Assembly: GCF_000319575.2 (NCBI RefSeq)
Contig: NC_021291.1
Span: 1,426,001 to 1,490,000 of the forward strand
Reading direction: 5' to 3'
Source: Spiribacter salinus M19-40
GTDB lineage: Bacteria > Pseudomonadota > Gammaproteobacteria > Nitrococcales > Nitrococcaceae
DNA length: 64,000 nucleotides
The notes beneath the pieces were generated by a model, which was given only the letters and a program-made list of their open reading frames with translations, did no database searches and had not been told where the DNA came from. The translations under genes and the position numbers were made by a program. Of this stretch, positions 60,382 through 64,000 are shown piece by piece. The first letter of the stretch is position 1; each line of letters begins with the position of its first letter.

Positions 60382-62969
60382 TTCGCCACCACGTTGACCA
60401 GGCGACCCGGCACGACGATCACCTTGCGAACCGTGAGCGCCTCGATAAACCGCTCGACATTGGGATCGACCAGTGCCGCAGCCCGAATCGACTCCTCGCT
60501 CGCGTCAGCTGCCACCTGAAGGCGGCTGCGAAGCTTGCCGTTCACCTGCACAACCAGCTCCACCTCATCACGGGCCAGCGCCGATTCATCGACCGCTGGC
60601 CAGGCCTGATCGACCGCTGCACCCGGCTGGCCCAGGGCCTGCCAGAGGGCATGACTCAAGTGCGGGGTAATCGGCTGGAGCATTAACACCACCGCCTCCA
60701 GCGCCTCCTGGCGCAGACCGCGGGCATTGGCGTCCGTGGCCTCGTAACGGCCGAGGGCATTGCACAGCTCCATCACCGCCGCGACGGCGGTGTTGAAGGT
60801 ATACCGCCGGCCCACGTCATCACTGACCTTGCGAATGGTTTCGTGCAGCTTACGGCGCAGCGCGATGCCTTCCTCATCCAGTTGACTCGGCGCTGGCGCG
60901 GGGATGGTGCCGGCAGCCACGTGATCCCGCACCAGCCCGTAAACCCGGCGCAAAAAGCGCGACGCCCCCTCGACACCGCTGTCCTGCCACTCAAGGGCCT
61001 GATCCGGCGGGGCCGCGAACATGGTGAACAGCCGCAGGGTATCGGCACCAAAGCGATCCACCAGGCTCTCCGGGTCTTCGCCGTTGTTCTTGGACTTCGA
61101 CATGGTCGTCCAGCCCGTGGACACCACCTCAACCCCGTCGTGGGCCCGGCGGGCGCTGACCACGCGGCCCTTGCCATCGCGCTCCACCGCCACCTCGGCG
61201 GGTGCGATCCACTCACGCCCACCCGCTTCGCTGTCGTGGTAATACGCCTCCGCCAGAACCATGCCCTGGCAGAGCAGGTTGGTGGCCGGCTCATCGCTCG
61301 TCACCCAGCCCAGATCGCGCATGAGCTTATGCCAGAAGCGGAAATACAGCAGATGCATTACCGCATGCTCGATGCCACCGATGTACTGATTGACAGGCAG
61401 CCAGTAGTTGGCGCGATCGTCCAGCATCGCATCGGCATCAGGAGTGCAGTAGCGAGCGTAGTACCAGGATGACTCGACAAAGGTGTCAAAGGTGTCGGTT
61501 TCGCGCTCAGCCGCCACCCCACAGCGTGGGCATTCGACCTGCCGCCAGGCCTCGTCGGTTTTCAAAGGCGACTGCAAACCGGTGAAGGTGACCTGCTCCG
61601 GCAGCGTCACCGGCAGATCCTCGGCGGGCACGGGCACGGCACCGCAGTCCGGGCAGTGGATGACCGGTATGGGACAGCCCCAGTAGCGCTGCCGGGAGAC
61701 CCCCCAGTCGCGCAGTCGGTAATTGACACGGCGCTCGCCAATGCCCTGGTTTTCCAGGAATTGGGCAATCGACTCGAACGCCGTGGGAAAGTCCATGCCC
61801 GTGAAATCCCCGGCGTTGACCGTGACCAGATCGTCCTTGGCCGTCCAGGGCTCCGCCTGAACATCCACTGATGTGCCATCGGCCGGCCCCACGGCCTGAC
61901 GAATCGGCAAGCCATAGCGCGTCGCAAACTCATGGTCTCTTGCATCATGAGCGGGCACCGCCATGATCGCGCCCGTGCCGTAGCCCATCAGCACAAAGTT
62001 GGCCACCCAAACGGGAATGCGCTCCCCCGAGAGCGGGTTGACCGCCTCAACACCCAGCGGCATGCCCTTTTTCTCGAGCTTCTCCATGGCCTCTTCGGTG
62101 ACCGCGCCCTTGCGGATCTCCTCAAGGAAATCGGCCAGCGCCGGATCGCGCTCACCCGCCGCCACAGCCAGCGGATGATCCGCGGCCACCGCCATGTAGG
62201 TCGCGCCATACAGCGTATCGGGCCGGGTGGTGTACACCCGGAGCGGCTCACCGCCCTCAGCCAGGGCAAAATCCAGCTCGACGCCTTCGGAGCGGCCAAT
62301 CCAGTTCCGTTGCATGGTCTTCACCGCATCAGGCCAGCCAGGCAACGCCTCCAGGCCATCGAGCAGCTCATCGGCGTACTCGGTAATGCGGATAAACCAT
62401 TGCGGAATCTCGCGGCGCTCTACCGGCGCACCGGAGCGCCAGCCGCGACCATCCACCACCTGCTCATTGGCCAATACGGTCTGATCCACCGGATCCCAGT
62501 TGACCACCGCCCGGGCCCGATAGACGAGGCCCTTTTCCAGGAGCTGGGTGAACATCAGCTGCTCCCAGCGGTAGTAATCCGAGTCGCAGGTGGTGACCTC
62601 GCGGGTCCAGTCGTAGCCATACCCCATGCGCTGGAGCTGCCGGCGCATGTGATCGATGTTCTCGTAAGTCCATTTCGCTGGCGGCACACCGCGCTTGATG
62701 GCGGCATTCTCTGCCGGCAGGCCAAACGCATCCCAGCCCATCGGCTGGAGGACGTTGCGCCCCTGCATGCGCTGGTAGCGACTGATCACATCGCCAATGG
62801 TGTAATTGCGCACATGCCCCATGTGCAGCCGCCCGCTCGGGTAGGGCAGCATCGACAGGCAATAGTATTTCTCGCGGGCCGGATCTTCGGTGACCTGAAA
62901 GGTGCCCTCAGCGTCCCAGTAGGACTGCGCGGCCTGCTCGATCGTGGCGGGGTTGTAGTGATTTTCCAT
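60378..62969 (-). CDS. leuS: Leucyl-tRNA synthetase
   Basis: Charges tRNA-Leu. 863 residues, class Ia: the HIGH-type motif HMGHVRNYTIGD, zinc-type Cys pair CPDCGAVPVP and CPRCGV, the CP1 editing domain (about 225-415, YTTRPDTLYGATYMAVAADHPL), and TMSKSKNNGEDP (KMSKS). C-terminal anticodon and Leu-specific domains complete. Starts 44 bases after the zinc-ribbon gene. Confidence 0.98.
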   Translation of the reverse strand: MENHYNPATIEQAAQSYWDAEGTFQVTEDPAREKYYCLSMLPYPSGRLHMGHVRNYTIGDVISRYQRMQGRNVLQPMGWDAFGLPAENAAIKRGVPPAKWTYENIDHMRRQLQRMGYGYDWTREVTTCDSDYYRWEQLMFTQLLEKGLVYRARAVVNWDPVDQTVLANEQVVDGRGWRSGAPVERREIPQWFIRITEYADELLDGLEALPGWPDAVKTMQRNWIGRSEGVELDFALAEGGEPLRVYTTRPDTLYGATYMAVAADHPLAVAAGERDPALADFLEEIRKGAVTEEAMEKLEKKGMPLGVEAVNPLSGERIPVWVANFVLMGYGTGAIMAVPAHDARDHEFATRYGLPIRQAVGPADGTSVDVQAEPWTAKDDLVTVNAGDFTGMDFPTAFESIAQFLENQGIGERRVNYRLRDWGVSRQRYWGCPIPVIHCPDCGAVPVPAEDLPVTLPEQVTFTGLQSPLKTDEAWRQVECPRCGVAAERETDTFDTFVESSWYYARYCTPDADAMLDDRANYWLPVNQYIGGIEHAVMHLLYFRFWHKLMRDLGWVTSDEPATNLLCQGMVLAEAYYHDSEAGGREWIAPAEVAVERDGKGRVVSARRAHDGVEVVSTGWTTMSKSKNNGEDPESLVDRFGADTLRLFTMFAAPPDQALEWQDSGVEGASRFLRRVYGLVRDHVAAGTIPAPAPSQLDEEGIALRRKLHETIRKVSDDVGRRYTFNTAVAAVMELCNALGRYEATDANARGLRQEALEAVVLMLQPITPHLSHALWQALGQPGAAVDQAWPAVDESALARDEVELVVQVNGKLRSRLQVAADASEESIRAAALVDPNVERFIEALTVRKVIVVPGRLVNVVAN

Positions 62970-63013
62970 GGCGCCAGAGGATACCCCGGCGCCGGGTCGG
63001 ATTGCACCTGCGC

Positions 63014-63550
63014 TCAGTCAGCCTGGCGGCGCACGGCCCGCTCGAAACGACTGCCATGACAGCTCGGGCACGGCGGTATATGACCCGCCCGTTGAAAATG
63101 CAGTCGCTCTCCGCAATCCCGGCACACCAGCGTCCCGGGCCCGGTGATCTCCCCGGTGTGATAGCGCGAGGCGGCCTGCAGCTCGCGATTAAAGGCCTGC
63201 CACTCGAGCCGGGTTTGATCCGCGACCGAGGAAAACCGATCCCAGATCCAGTTCTCCACCAGCTGCAAGTCCATGTGCAGCCAATCCGCGTAGGTCCCGC
63301 GGGCTGTCTCGACGTATTCGGCCGCGTCCTCGAGGTCACGCTGCAACCACTGTGCGATGCGATCCGCCTCGTCGCGGGTCAGCTCCCCCAGCTCAACGCT
63401 GCGCTCACGGGCGGTCTCCAGCGCCTCTCGCACCCCCTGGCCCACCGACTCGCCCGTGTGCTCAAGGCGCTCGCGAAGTCGCTCGAGCATCCGCTCGTAG
63501 CCCTGTACCTCATGCTCACCCGCGGTCTTTTGTTGATCGGAATCCGTCAT
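63014..63550 (-). CDS. DUF1451/YbeL-family zinc-ribbon protein
   Basis: 178 residues. A long charged helical region (about 1-125, many Glu/Arg, GYERMLERLRERLEHTGESV) is followed by a zinc ribbon with two Cys pairs (LVCRDCGERLHF and PPCPSCHGSRF). Family members such as E. coli YbeL also lie near leuS; the function is unknown, possibly nucleic-acid or ribosome associated. ATG at 63550 has AGGGG eight bases upstream; a GTG nine bases earlier is less likely. Confidence 0.9.
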   Translation of the reverse strand: MTDSDQQKTAGEHEVQGYERMLERLRERLEHTGESVGQGVREALETARERSVELGELTRDEADRIAQWLQRDLEDAAEYVETARGTYADWLHMDLQLVENWIWDRFSSVADQTRLEWQAFNRELQAASRYHTGEITGPGTLVCRDCGERLHFQRAGHIPPCPSCHGSRFERAVRRQAD

Positions 63551-63598
63551 GGCTGACACCCCTGATTGTGCGAATGCCCCCAGTGTAACTGGACCCGT

Positions 63599-64000
63599 CT
63601 AGACATCGCGAAACAGTCGGACACCACGGCGCCGCAGCAGCGTGCCGATCAGCAGCAGGGCGGCGCTGCCGCCCGCCATTGGCCAGTCTCGCCAACGCAT
63701 GTAGGGCGTCATTCCCTGGCGGGGCACCACCTCGCCCTCGATGACCGCGGCCTCGAACAACGGTCCCTGGTCGCTCACCTCGCCCTGCGCGTCGATCAGG
63801 ACCGACACCCCCGTGTTCGTCGCCCGAATCATCGGCCGGGCCGTCTCCACGGCACGCATTCGGGCCATCTGCAGATGCTGCCAGGGCGCAGCGGTCTGCC
63901 CAAACCAGGCATCGTTGCTGACGTTCAGCAGGATCTCGGCGCCAGGTAAGGCATCCAGCACCTCGGTGCCAAACGTCACCTCGTAGCAAATACTCACCCC
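63599..64000 (-). CDS. lnt: Apolipoprotein N-acyltransferase, C-terminal part (cut by window end)
   Basis: Adds the third acyl chain to lipoproteins in the inner membrane. Only the last 133 codons are present. The nitrilase-fold nucleophile Cys is seen in VSICYEVTFG, followed by NVSNDAWFGQTAAPWQHLQMARMRAVE and RATNTGVSVLI, then a final transmembrane helix (MAGGSAALLLIGTLL) and an Arg-rich end. The protein would begin beyond base 64000. 48 bases before the zinc-ribbon gene. Confidence 0.95.
   Translation of the reverse strand, partial: GVSICYEVTFGTEVLDALPGAEILLNVSNDAWFGQTAAPWQHLQMARMRAVETARPMIRATNTGVSVLIDAQGEVSDQGPLFEAAVIEGEVVPRQGMTPYMRWRDWPMAGGSAALLLIGTLLRRRGVRLFRDV

Noticed and set aside
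61932-63059. Plus-strand 375-codon frame opposite leuS
   Set aside because: Shadow of leuS, whose catalytic and editing motifs are intact on the minus strand.

Overview
The window is a dense, GC-rich stretch of bacterial core chromosome. Gene order (murA-hisG-hisD next to mla genes; kdsD-lptCAB-rpoN-hpf-ptsN-hprK-rapZ; lolB-ispE-tRNA-prs-rplY-pth-ychF; hemA-prfA; mreBCD-mrdA-rodA-mltB-rlpA-dacA-ybeD-lipB; amgK-murU/lptD-surA-pdxA-rsmA-apaH; yhdP-rng-maf-rlmH-rsfS-nadD-proA-holA-lptE-leuS-lnt) is that of a gammaproteobacterium. The mixture of Pseudomonas-like and deep-branching features, the very short intergenic spaces and the many 4-bp start/stop overlaps suggest a streamlined member of the Ectothiorhodospiraceae (Spiribacter-like). 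That placement is inference, not proven by sequence search. I see no insertion sequence, prophage, CRISPR array, integrase or rRNA, and no gene-free stretch longer than about 160 bp.

Layout. 72-5957 (-): mlaF-mlaE-mlaD-mlaB-ibaG-murA-hisG-hisD, one operon with a clear promoter at 6002-6030. 6076-15601 (+): a Ca/Na antiporter, kdsD, lptC-lptA-lptB, rpoN, hpf, ptsN, short hprK, rapZ, EIIA-Man, HPr and mgtE. 15622-22184 (-): tRNA-Met, ychF, pth, rplY, prs, tRNA-Gln, ispE, lolB and a TPR lipoprotein. 22257-24618 (+): hemA-prfA. 24637-26218 (-): dksA and a DAHP synthase. 26355-28206 (+): a Trm112-like gene coupled to prmC, then moeB. 28203-32313 (-): gatC-gatA-gatB-hslO. 32431-41690 (+): rod-shape and peptidoglycan cluster through lipB. 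41653-43325 (-): amgK-murU peptidoglycan recycling. 43430-49402 (+): lptD-surA-pdxA-rsmA-apaH. 49362-64000 (-): a twelve-gene run from lnt (cut by the window end) and leuS down to yhdP and a nitrilase.

How the genes work together. Most of the window builds the cell envelope. Five of the seven Lpt lipopolysaccharide-export proteins (A, B, C, D, E) are here in three loci, with lolB, surA and lnt for outer-membrane protein and lipoprotein assembly, the Mla lipid-transport core, murA and amgK-murU for wall precursor supply and recycling, and the MreBCD-PBP2-RodA elongation machine. The rest is translation (prfA/prmC, gatCAB, leuS, pth, rsmA, rlmH, rsfS, hpf, rplY, ychF) and nitrogen/PTS-type regulation.

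Most notable points: a Trm112-like gene translationally coupled to the release-factor methyltransferase prmC; mreC, whose conserved N-terminus can only begin at an ATC codon; a regulatory PTS cluster lacking ptsI and carrying a minimal HprK; an mla operon lacking mlaC; and a short Trp-ending leader ORF directly before the DAHP synthase gene. I did not find a wholly novel multi-gene system; these are variations on known modules.
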